A program made the position numbers and the translations under genes. Source: Marinihelvus fidelis (GTDB lineage: Bacteria > Pseudomonadota > Gammaproteobacteria > Xanthomonadales > SZUA-36). From it: a stretch of DNA of 64,000 nucleotides. The stretch is taken from assembly GCF_008725655.1 (NCBI RefSeq), contig NZ_VYXP01000007.1, forward strand, positions 165,246 through 229,245. The letters are read 5' to 3'. Below the pieces are notes generated by a model. That model worked only from the letters and a program-made list of their open reading frames with translations. It was not told the DNA's origin and did no database searches. This document shows positions 15,047-22,563 of the stretch, piece by piece (position 1 is the first letter of the stretch; each line of letters begins with the position of its first letter).

Positions 15047-16449
15047 GGGCGGTGATGGCCCTGCTGGGCAAGGAATACCGCCTGTTCTTCGGGGACAAGG
15101 CGTCGATCCTGCTGACGTTCCTGGTACCGTTCGTACTGATCTACATCTTCGGCAATATCTTCTCCGGTGTCGGTGATGATGACGGCGGCATTGGCGCGAA
15201 GATCACGGTCGCGGCGCTGAACGCCTCCGGCGAGGCCGGCGGTGACGCGGTCATCGAGGCCATGGCGGCCGAGGACAGCCTGCGCGTGCTGCGTGGCCTG
15301 GAAGACGAGGAAGGCAACCTGGCGCCGTTCACGCCGGAGAGCATTCGCCAGGGCATCGTCGACCGACGTTACAACTTTGCCGTGGTCGTGCCCGAAGACT
15401 ACCTGGCCGAGGACGGCATCGGCGTGCTCATCGAATTCATTTCCAACCCGCGCAACCAGATCGAGTCGCAGGTGGTGAACGGCCTGGTGCAGAAGTCGGT
15501 ATTCATGAAGCTGCCGCAGCTGCTGGCGCCGCAGGCGGATGCCTGGCAGGAGGACAACATGGGCCTGTCACAGACGGTCGTGTTCCGCGAGGGCCTGGCC
15601 GCGCTGCTGAACGAGTCCATCGACGACCCCGCCTTCCATGTTGATCCTGACGACATGACCTTCGGCGCGCTTCTGGATGGGTTGATGGATGACGGGTCGT
15701 CGGCTGCGACCGGGCCGGACCCGACGGATGGCGAAACCAGCGCCGGCGCGGGTACGGAAGCGAGTTCGACGGGCCTGGATTCCATCTTCAATAACCTGCT
15801 CACCATCCGCGAGGACCAGGTCTACGGCAAGGAGGTCAGTAACCCGCACCTGACCCGCATGATCGGCGGTTACGCGCTGATGTTCCTGCTGTTTGCGACC
15901 ACGGCCTCGGCGGCGTCGCTGTTCGAGGAGCGACGCGAGGGCATGTTCCTGCGCCTGCTGTCGATGCCGGTGAAGCGCACGCATATCCTGTGGTCCAAGT
16001 ACCTGTTCAATACCTCGCTGGGCGTGCTGCAGGCCCTGACGCTGTTTATCGCATCGTCATTCCTGTTCGATATCGATGTCTGGTCGCACGTTCCGACCCT
16101 GGTGCTGATTTGCGTGCTGGCGGCATCGGCCTGCACCGCGTTCGGCATGGTGCTGGCGGCGGTGTGTTCCACGCCGCAACAGACGCAGGGCATTGGCACA
16201 CTGCTGATCCTGGGCATGACCGCCATGAGCGGCGCCTGGGTGCCGCTACAGTGGATGCCGCCGCTGATGCAGGCCATCGGCAAGTTCAGCCTGGTCTACT
16301 GGGGCATCGAGGCGTTCCGCGGTGCGCTGTGGGAAGGCCTGGGCGTGCTGCAGCTGGCGTGGCCATGGCTGGCGGTGCTGACGGCCTATTCGGTGGTGCT
16401 GCTGGCCATCGCGGCCTGGCGCTTTCGTGTCGGCGGTATGTTCCGCTGA
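15043..16449 (+). CDS. ABC-2 type exporter, permease subunit
   Basis: Membrane permease of 468 residues. One N-terminal transmembrane helix (ILLTFLVPFVLIYIFGNIF) is followed by a large periplasmic domain of about 230 residues and then five to six C-terminal helices, the usual layout of ABC-2 permeases such as YhhJ. The periplasmic part contains an acidic, Ser/Thr/Gly-rich linker (about residues 220-245). A conserved region, EERREGMFLRLLSMPVKRTHI, precedes the membrane core. Translation is coupled to the ATPase gene. It convergently faces the PhyH gene with an 11-bp gap. Substrate unknown. Confidence 0.88.
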   Translation: MRAVMALLGKEYRLFFGDKASILLTFLVPFVLIYIFGNIFSGVGDDDGGIGAKITVAALNASGEAGGDAVIEAMAAEDSLRVLRGLEDEEGNLAPFTPESIRQGIVDRRYNFAVVVPEDYLAEDGIGVLIEFISNPRNQIESQVVNGLVQKSVFMKLPQLLAPQADAWQEDNMGLSQTVVFREGLAALLNESIDDPAFHVDPDDMTFGALLDGLMDDGSSAATGPDPTDGETSAGAGTEASSTGLDSIFNNLLTIREDQVYGKEVSNPHLTRMIGGYALMFLLFATTASAASLFEERREGMFLRLLSMPVKRTHILWSKYLFNTSLGVLQALTLFIASSFLFDIDVWSHVPTLVLICVLAASACTAFGMVLAAVCSTPQQTQGIGTLLILGMTAMSGAWVPLQWMPPLMQAIGKFSLVYWGIEAFRGALWEGLGVLQLAWPWLAVLTAYSVVLLAIAAWRFRVGGMFR

Positions 16450-16460
16450 ACGCGCGGTGA

Positions 16461-17303
16461 TCAGACGGCGAAATCACCCAGCTGGGGGCGCTGCAGCCAG
16501 TTGCTGTCGCGCCACGCCGCGCCACGGTTGGCAAAGTGCATGGTGAACGCCATGCGCGATCGGTCGGAGCGGTTGACCGCGCTGTAGTGCGGCAGGTGAT
16601 CGCTGAATAGCACCAGTGTGCCGGCCGGGACTTCCAGGGCCCGGGCCTGCTCGGTAGTGGGCCACGGCGAAGGGTCCAGCGACCGAAGCCGGCCGCAGCG
16701 GCGTTCCCAGTCCACTTCATGGGTTTCCCGTAGCGGACCGAGATGGCCGCCCGGCGCCACCCACAGGCAGCCGTTGTCGCGGTCGGCATCCTCCAGCGCC
16801 ACCCAGGCGCCGATCACGCCGGGCGGGCCGGCGTCCAGGTAGGTGGCATCCTGGTGCCAGCCGACCTCGCCGCCGATTCCCGGCTGCTTGAAGATCACCA
16901 TGGTCTGCACCAGCACCGGTTGGTCATGCCCCAGTTCCCGCAACACCCGCCCCAGCAACGGCTGGCGGCAAAACGCGCCGAACGCCGGGTCCAGGTCATG
17001 CAGCGCATGGCCGATCTTGTTGATGGCCCGAGCTTTGGGCCGCGTCAGTCGCCCCTGCGCATCCACCGCGCCTTCTTCCAGGAAGCAGTGAACGGCCTCG
17101 GCAGAGTCAAGAAAGTAATCATCATTGGCGGTGTCACGATCCACCGTGCTGAACACCGTACGATGCGCATCGGCATCAAACCGGTCGACGATGCATTCCG
17201 CCGCTGCCCGAAGCCGCGCAAGCTGATCATCGCCAAACGCATTCTCCAGCACGATGTAACCATCGCGCCGAAAAACCACCCGGCTCGCCACGTTACGCGT
17301 CAC
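16461..17303 (-). CDS. Phytanoyl-CoA dioxygenase (PhyH) family protein
   Basis: Fe(II)/2-oxoglutarate-dependent oxygenase of about 280 residues. FRRDGYIVLENAF opens the fold, WHQDATYLD gives the iron-binding His-x-Asp, and the distal His and the 2-oxoglutarate Arg lie in FSDHLPHYSAVNRSDRSRMAF. Family members hydroxylate diverse small molecules; the substrate is open. It is the last gene of the minus-strand sugar operon. The GTG start (17303) lies inside a GTGACGC repeat unit, and the stop of the preceding gene is in a neighbouring unit 20 bp upstream. Start choice is constrained because each 7-bp unit changes frame. Confidence 0.8.
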   Translation of the reverse strand: MTRNVASRVVFRRDGYIVLENAFGDDQLARLRAAAECIVDRFDADAHRTVFSTVDRDTANDDYFLDSAEAVHCFLEEGAVDAQGRLTRPKARAINKIGHALHDLDPAFGAFCRQPLLGRVLRELGHDQPVLVQTMVIFKQPGIGGEVGWHQDATYLDAGPPGVIGAWVALEDADRDNGCLWVAPGGHLGPLRETHEVDWERRCGRLRSLDPSPWPTTEQARALEVPAGTLVLFSDHLPHYSAVNRSDRSRMAFTMHFANRGAAWRDSNWLQRPQLGDFAV

Positions 17304-17326
17304 GCGTCACGCGTCACCGACGTCAC
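17290..17326 (-). repeat. GTGACGC heptamer array between two operon genes
   Basis: Read on the minus strand: GTGACGT, two extra bases CG, GTGACGC three times, then GTAACGT. The TGA in the first unit is the stop of the sugar-binding-like gene. The GTG in the last perfect unit is the apparent start of the PhyH gene. The array therefore forms the whole intercistronic junction. Confidence 0.85.
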
Positions 17327-18129
17327 GGCTTGAGGACGAGCTTGCCGAACACGCCCGCGTCAATCCAGCCACGGTTGCGGTCGCCGTCCACGGGCTCGAT
17401 CTCCATGTCGCCAACGAAATGCTCGCGGCCTTCGCCGGGGACATCGGCATCGCAATAGGCGACCATGAAGCCGAGTTCCTTGCCGGCCGAGAGCGTGACC
17501 GGGCGTGCCGGGGTCTCGCCGGTGGCGTAGCTGTCCTTGAAGTTGCTGCCGTAGACGGTGATGCGCACTTCCCAGTAAACGTACTTGCCGGCGTCGTGGC
17601 TGCGTTGCCAGCGTGACAGGATGTGATCGGGGAACACGCGGATAAACTGCTTGCCCGCGGCTTCGTCTTCCGGCGACCGGAACGGGCCGGTGTCGACGGC
17701 CTGGTTATCCAGCCCGACGTGATAGGCGAAGGCGTTGTAGTTGAACTGGTGATCACCGTTGCTGTCGTCCTCGTCGACGAAGATCTCCAGCGTGTCGTCT
17801 TCCCAGTAGTGGTCCAGTGGATCGGGGTGCGAATCGAGCAGGACATCGTCGGTGATCTGCGCCAGCAGGTACAGGTGGTCACGGGTCCAGACCACCTTGT
17901 AGCGGCCGGAAAAGTCGTCCGATGAGGGCATGTCACCCAGCATCAGCTTGTCCATGGGCCGCCAGGCTGCGGCTTCCCAGGCCGGGTCGGACGGGTCGCC
18001 GTCAACGATCGGCGCCTCCTTCGCGAACGGCGCCTGCAGCGTCATCCGGGTGCTGGCGGCCTGGCCGGTGCCGGTTGCGAGCAGGGTCGCGACGGCCGCC
18101 ATAAAAGCGACCGCAGTTTGGCTGTTCAT
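17323..18129 (-). CDS. Secreted CBM9/DOMON-like sugar-binding protein
   Basis: Periplasmic or secreted protein of 268 residues with a signal peptide ending at GQAAS. The mature part follows the carbohydrate-binding family 9-like pattern: APIVDGDPSDPAWEAAAWRPM, then YKVVWTRDHLYLLAQITDD, DDTLEIFVDEDDSNGDH and later VYWEVRITVYGSNF. These beta-sandwich domains bind sugar ends or heme. A strong ribosome site (GGGAGGAGGAG) precedes ATG 18129, which overlaps the gluconokinase stop. Within the disaccharide operon a role in substrate capture is plausible. Its TGA stop is supplied by the heptamer array. Confidence 0.7.
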   Translation of the reverse strand: MNSQTAVAFMAAVATLLATGTGQAASTRMTLQAPFAKEAPIVDGDPSDPAWEAAAWRPMDKLMLGDMPSSDDFSGRYKVVWTRDHLYLLAQITDDVLLDSHPDPLDHYWEDDTLEIFVDEDDSNGDHQFNYNAFAYHVGLDNQAVDTGPFRSPEDEAAGKQFIRVFPDHILSRWQRSHDAGKYVYWEVRITVYGSNFKDSYATGETPARPVTLSAGKELGFMVAYCDADVPGEGREHFVGDMEIEPVDGDRNRGWIDAGVFGKLVLKP

Positions 18130-18671
18130 GTCTCACTCCTCCTCCCGTTCGCCCGCAGAAAGTCCCGCGTGGCTTCAACGGCCTGTTCGATCACCTGCTC
18201 AACCGACACGCTGACATCGATGTCGATGACATCCGGCTCAGCGTCAGTCGGGTCCAGGTCGTGATACTGGCTGGCCAGCAGCGCGGGTGGCATGAAGTGC
18301 CCGGTCCGCGCGGCCATGCGCGCCGCGATCACATCCTGTTCGCCATGCAGGTGCAGGTACAGCACAGGGTAACCCAATGTCCGCATGCGGTCACGGTGAA
18401 TGCGGCGTAAGCCGCTGAAAGCCAAGGCGCAATCGTTGCCGGTGCGCAGGGCTTCCCCGACCACGGCGCACAGGCGGTTCATCCAGGGTTCGCGGTGTTC
18501 GTCGCTCAGGGGTTGGCCGGCCGCCATGCGCGCAATGTTTTCCGGTGGGTGGTGGTCATCGGCTTCGACCCAGCTCATGTCCAGGATGTCGGCCAGGGCC
18601 CTGGCGACCGTGGATTTGCCGCAGCCACTGACGCCCATGCAGGCGACCAGGATGGGTTGACGTGCGCTCAT
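18126..18671 (-). CDS. gntK: Gluconokinase
   Basis: P-loop carbohydrate kinase of 181 residues, the normal size of GntK/IdnK enzymes that convert D-gluconate to 6-phosphogluconate. Walker A is GVSGCGKST near residue 14; EADDHHPPENIARMAAGQPL and the following DEHREPWM are family-specific; the LxGxxxxIAARMAARTGHFMP lid segment is also present. It overlaps both neighbours by 4 bp. Next to a GH94 phosphorylase it would take the gluconate released from cellobionate into the pentose-phosphate or Entner-Doudoroff route, which is the main reason for that substrate assignment. Confidence 0.9.
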   Translation of the reverse strand: MSARQPILVACMGVSGCGKSTVARALADILDMSWVEADDHHPPENIARMAAGQPLSDEHREPWMNRLCAVVGEALRTGNDCALAFSGLRRIHRDRMRTLGYPVLYLHLHGEQDVIAARMAARTGHFMPPALLASQYHDLDPTDAEPDVIDIDVSVSVEQVIEQAVEATRDFLRANGRRSET

Positions 18672-21061
18672 GCTCGGGGCAGCCGGACGTCGACGGTGTA
18701 GTGGCGGCCGGGCTCGATGTCGCTGATGATGGCGTCATCGCAGGCCACGCCATTCACCGTGACCCGGGGGTGCCGGATGCCGTCCTGGCGCTGATAACTC
18801 ACCTCGAAATCGGCGCCCCGAAAACGCCGGAGTGCACGGGCACTTTCCCAACCCGAGGGCAATTGCGGTGCGACACGCAGCCCCTGGTCGCAGCCACGCA
18901 GGCCGAACAGGTCCTCGACCAGGATCCGGTACAGCCACGGCGCGGTGCCGGTGTTGATCAGTTGGCTGGAACGCCCGGCGGTGCGGGGGTGCAGCTCATA
19001 CGCGCCGCGATAGTAATTGGGCACGAACACCGGCAACTGGCCGCGTTGCAGCCGGTCTTCGGTATCGGGGCCGGGCAGCATGCGCCGCAGCGTGGCGAAG
19101 GCGCGGTCCGGCTCGCCGATGGCGTACAGCGCGCGGACCCAGAACGCGGCGGCATGGTTGTAGACAGAGCCGTTCTCCGCCGAGCCGGGGTGCTTCTGCG
19201 TCAGCCGGCCGATGTGCTCGTGCATGCGGGTGTACGGCGGCCCCAGCATCGTGGTGCCGTAGGGCGTATCCAGGTGCTTCTCGACGGCGGCCAGCATGGA
19301 CGCCTGCTGGTCGGCACTGGCGATGCCCGCCAGCAGGGCCCAGCTCTGGGCGTTCAGGTAGATTTTGCCCTCGTCTTCGCTGGCCACGCCGAAGGGGCGG
19401 CCGTCGTCGGTGATGCCGCGGGCGAACCAGCCGCCGTCCCACAGGTGTTCGCGCACGGCGCGGACGCAGTCGTCGGCCAGCGTGTTCATGGTCGCGGCGG
19501 TATTGGTGTCGCCGGTGCGTCGGCAGATCGACGCCCAGGTCTGCAGCGCGAATGCGGTGGCCATGGTCAGCCAGCCGGATACGCCGCGGCCGGCCGGGCC
19601 CACCATGTTCATCGGGTCGCACCAGTCGCCCTGGGCGATCAGGGACAGGCCGCGTGCGTCGCGGTTGTCGGCCAGCCAGTGCATCGCGGTGCTCACGCGC
19701 TCGCCGACGCTGCGCGCGGGGCCCTCCGTGGCGGAGATAGGCTCGTCAAGAAAGGCCGTGTCGCCAGTCTCGTCCAGCCAGGCCTCCAGCACCAGCGGCA
19801 CCCAGCAGGCATGGTCGGTGTGCGGGACCTGGTTGATGTAGGTGAGCTCGGCGTCGGCGTTCAGCAGGATGCCGTCGGGCATGGCGCCGCTGGCTTCCTG
19901 CTGCGCCAGCGCGTGGCGCAGGGCCTGGCGCGTCGCACCCGGGTCGACGTAGGCCATGCCCAGCGCGTCCTGCAGGTAATTGCGGGTTTGTGGGTCAGTG
20001 GTCAGCCGGTTGGTCTGGCCCTGGTAGTGGACCTGGCGGGGCAGCCAACGGTTGGCGAAGGCGTCCAGTTCGGCGTCCGGGCTGTGCATCTCCAGCGTGC
20101 CGCGACCGCGGGCCTGGTAGGCCCGCAGGCTTTCGGCGGCCTGTTCGAAGCCGCCGTCGCACAGGTAGCGCTCGCCCAGGGCCTGGATGTCATCCGCGGT
20201 CTTCGCCGGGCCGAACAGGAACCGGAATGATCTGGTTTCTCCGGGCTCGAGGGTCAAGCGGTAGTGCAGGGCGGCGAGCGGTGTTTCGTAGATGGCGTCG
20301 CCGTTTTGCAGCCCGCCGCGGGTGACCGCGTCCGGCGCATGCAGGCCGCCTTCGCCTTCGAAGGGCTCGCGCGCGGCTTCCCAGCCGTTCGGCGCTGTGC
20401 CGGGGAGCAGGAAGGTCAGGTCTTTCATTTCCCGGACTTTCGGCCAGTCATCCAGCTTCTGGTAAGGCGTCACGCAACGCGCCACCAGCGCGCCCAGTGC
20501 CGGGTCCCAGGCCGCCGACTGGTTCATCCAGCTCATGTAACCGACGGTGAAATACGGGAACAGCGACAGCCGCCGCGCCCGGTCGCCGGGGTTGCTGACC
20601 GTGATGGTCCACAACTCGACCACGTCGTCGGCTGGCAGGGCCAGGGTCATGTCGACCTCCACACCCAGGTTGCGAACCCGCCATTGGATGTCGGCAGAGC
20701 CGGCCGAGAACAGGAAGTCTTCCGGCGGTCGCCGCACCGGCTCATGGGGCGCGGAGAAGAACGCACCGTCGTCGTCGTCGCGGACGTAGACGAAGCGGCC
20801 CGGCTGGTGCGGATAGGGCGGTTGCTCCGGCTGCAGGAAGGTCTTTGCTTCCAGGTTGGGGGCGTACGAGTAACGCGCCGGCTCCGGCTGCATGTGCCGG
20901 GCGTCGACATGGCCACGACAGTTGGCCTGGACCACCAGGTGCGGGTTCCACAGGTAGGCCGTGGCCCGTGGCATGGCCAGCGGGCAAGTCAGTTCAACGC
21001 GGCCGTCGGCGTCCGGCCGGACCGGGTCAGGTCGCGTCATCGGCACGGGCGTCGAGCTCAT
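18668..21061 (-). CDS. GH94 glycoside phosphorylase, likely cellobionic acid phosphorylase
   Basis: Cytoplasmic inverting phosphorylase of 797 residues that splits a beta-glucoside with phosphate to alpha-glucose 1-phosphate plus an acceptor sugar. The N-terminal beta-sandwich includes LWNPHLVVQANCRGH and the middle helices lead to the (alpha/alpha)6 barrel. GDWCDPMN (residues 478-485) matches the GDWND loop that carries the GH94 general acid, here Asp482. Length fits characterised cellobionic acid phosphorylases (just under 800). The gluconokinase directly downstream and the GPH symporter upstream support cellobionate (glucosyl-gluconate) as substrate; cellobiose or chitobiose remain alternatives. 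The start overlaps the transporter gene by 35 bp; ATG 21040 is another option. Confidence 0.78.
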   Translation of the reverse strand: MSSTPVPMTRPDPVRPDADGRVELTCPLAMPRATAYLWNPHLVVQANCRGHVDARHMQPEPARYSYAPNLEAKTFLQPEQPPYPHQPGRFVYVRDDDDGAFFSAPHEPVRRPPEDFLFSAGSADIQWRVRNLGVEVDMTLALPADDVVELWTITVSNPGDRARRLSLFPYFTVGYMSWMNQSAAWDPALGALVARCVTPYQKLDDWPKVREMKDLTFLLPGTAPNGWEAAREPFEGEGGLHAPDAVTRGGLQNGDAIYETPLAALHYRLTLEPGETRSFRFLFGPAKTADDIQALGERYLCDGGFEQAAESLRAYQARGRGTLEMHSPDAELDAFANRWLPRQVHYQGQTNRLTTDPQTRNYLQDALGMAYVDPGATRQALRHALAQQEASGAMPDGILLNADAELTYINQVPHTDHACWVPLVLEAWLDETGDTAFLDEPISATEGPARSVGERVSTAMHWLADNRDARGLSLIAQGDWCDPMNMVGPAGRGVSGWLTMATAFALQTWASICRRTGDTNTAATMNTLADDCVRAVREHLWDGGWFARGITDDGRPFGVASEDEGKIYLNAQSWALLAGIASADQQASMLAAVEKHLDTPYGTTMLGPPYTRMHEHIGRLTQKHPGSAENGSVYNHAAAFWVRALYAIGEPDRAFATLRRMLPGPDTEDRLQRGQLPVFVPNYYRGAYELHPRTAGRSSQLINTGTAPWLYRILVEDLFGLRGCDQGLRVAPQLPSGWESARALRRFRGADFEVSYQRQDGIRHPRVTVNGVACDDAIISDIEPGRHYTVDVRLPRA

Positions 21062-22433
21062 CCTGGATCTTCTGCAACTGCGGGCCGGTCAGGTTGTAGA
21101 ACGAGATGACCACTACGGCGAGCAAGGCGAACGCGCCCGGGATGGCCGTCTGCAGCAGGTTGATGCCGGCCTGCGAGGCGCCGCTCTGGGCCTCCTTGGC
21201 GATGTAGCCAATCGCTGCCAGGATCCACAGCATGCCGGCCGAGCCCAGCGAGCCGCCCAGTTTCTGCGCAAAGGTAGCAGCGGAGAAGGTCATCGCGGTG
21301 GCGCGGCGGCCGTTCTTCCACTCGTTATAGTCCGCGGTGTCTGCATACATGGACCAGGTCAGCGGCGATTTCGGCCCCAGCGCCAGGCTGATCAGGATAT
21401 TCAGCGTGAACATCGCCCAGATCATGTCCTTCGGCACAAAATAAAACAGCACCGACAGCCCGCCGACCGTGCCCATCAGCAGCATCAGCAGTTTCGCCTT
21501 GTCGATGTAGCGGGTCATGACCGGGGCCAGCACCGCGCCGGCGGCGTAGGCGATCATTTGCCAGAACAGGTAGCTGGAGAGCAGGTCGGGCCGCTCCACG
21601 TAGTAGTGGAAGTAGTAGTACGCGGAGCCGGCACGCATGGTGAACGTCATCATGATCACCATGGCCAGGATGAACAGGATGATCCACGGGCGGTTGCCGA
21701 GCAGGTCCTGGATGTCGCGCAGCGGGTGCGTGGGCGCCTGGCTGGCCGGTGGCTCGATACGCTCGCGGGTGGTGAAGAACGTCACTGCGAAGATGATCGC
21801 GGCCAGTGCGCCGTAGAGCACCAGGGTCATTTGCCAGCCACGGATCTCGTTGCCGCCGCCAAAGTACTCCACCAGCGGCAGCGTGTACTTGTTGACCAGT
21901 GCGCCACAAGTGAAAGCGAAGATGAAGCGCGCGCTGATCAGCGTGGTGCGCTCCTGGCTGCTGGCGGTCATCACGCCGGACAGCGCCGAGTAGGGCGTGT
22001 TGAGCATGGTGTAGAACAGCATCAGCACGGAATACGTCGCATAGGCCCAGACCAGCTTGCCGCCTTCGCCCAGGTCCGGCGTGGTGAAGGTGAGCACGCC
22101 GGCGGCGGCCATGGGCAGCCCGCCGAACAGCAGCCAGGGGCGGAACTTGCCCCAGCGAGATTTCGTGCGGTCGGCGATGGCCCCCATCATCGGGTCGGTG
22201 AAAGCATCGATGATGCGGGTCACGAAGATCATGGTGCCGGCTGCGGCGGCCGAGATGCCGAAGACATCGGTGTAGAACGCCGCAATAAACGAGGCGATGG
22301 TGGTCCAGTAGAAGTTGAAGCCGAAGTCGCCGAGTCCGTAGCCGAGTTTCTCACCCCAGCCGAGCCGGGCCTGGCGGCCGGTCGCGGCGGTGGGGCCGGG
22401 TGTGGGGTTTGCCCCCTGAGCCTGTTGATTCAT
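21027..22433 (-). CDS. GPH-family glycoside:cation symporter
   Basis: MFS-type secondary transporter of 468 residues from the glycoside-pentoside-hexuronide:cation symporter family (MelB, XynB relatives). GYGLGDFGFNFYW opens helix 1, and the family motif TKSRWGKFRPWLLFG lies after helix 2. Roughly twelve hydrophobic helices follow. I use ATG 22433 (MNQQAQGANP); a longer upstream frame would cross the divergent promoter region. It is the first gene of the operon symporter-phosphorylase-gluconokinase-binding protein-PhyH, so it probably imports the disaccharide acid that the phosphorylase cleaves. Confidence 0.88.
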   Translation of the reverse strand: MNQQAQGANPTPGPTAATGRQARLGWGEKLGYGLGDFGFNFYWTTIASFIAAFYTDVFGISAAAAGTMIFVTRIIDAFTDPMMGAIADRTKSRWGKFRPWLLFGGLPMAAAGVLTFTTPDLGEGGKLVWAYATYSVLMLFYTMLNTPYSALSGVMTASSQERTTLISARFIFAFTCGALVNKYTLPLVEYFGGGNEIRGWQMTLVLYGALAAIIFAVTFFTTRERIEPPASQAPTHPLRDIQDLLGNRPWIILFILAMVIMMTFTMRAGSAYYYFHYYVERPDLLSSYLFWQMIAYAAGAVLAPVMTRYIDKAKLLMLLMGTVGGLSVLFYFVPKDMIWAMFTLNILISLALGPKSPLTWSMYADTADYNEWKNGRRATAMTFSAATFAQKLGGSLGSAGMLWILAAIGYIAKEAQSGASQAGINLLQTAIPGAFALLAVVVISFYNLTGPQLQKIQDELDARADDAT

Positions 22434-22482
22434 TGTGTGTTTTGCTCCTTTTGGGCTATTCTGCCTCAACTTCGACGAATAA

Positions 22483-22497
22483 TGACAGCGTTGGTCA
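22483..22497. promoter_or_regulatory. Candidate LacI-family operator in the divergent symporter/GH3 region
   Basis: TGACAGCGTTGGTCA is an imperfect palindrome (TGAC/GTCA arms) centred on a CG-containing core as in many LacI-family operators. It lies between the symporter and GH3 starts, where the nearby LacI-type regulator would be expected to bind. Only the arms are symmetric, so support is moderate at best. Confidence 0.35.
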
Positions 22498-22502
22498 ATC
22501 AG

Positions 22503-22530
22503 GCCGGACGACCCGTGTGCCGGCTTTTTT
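22503..22530 (+). terminator. Intrinsic terminator or attenuator before the GH3 gene
   Basis: GCCGG (22503-22507) pairs with CCGGC (22520-22524) across a 12-nt loop and is followed directly by six T residues. On the plus strand this reads as a short intrinsic terminator 33 nt before the GH3 start, with no plus-strand gene upstream to terminate. It could attenuate the GH3 transcript. Confidence 0.4.
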
Positions 22531-22563
22531 GTTTCCAAACGCGATAAACACTGGAGAACGACG

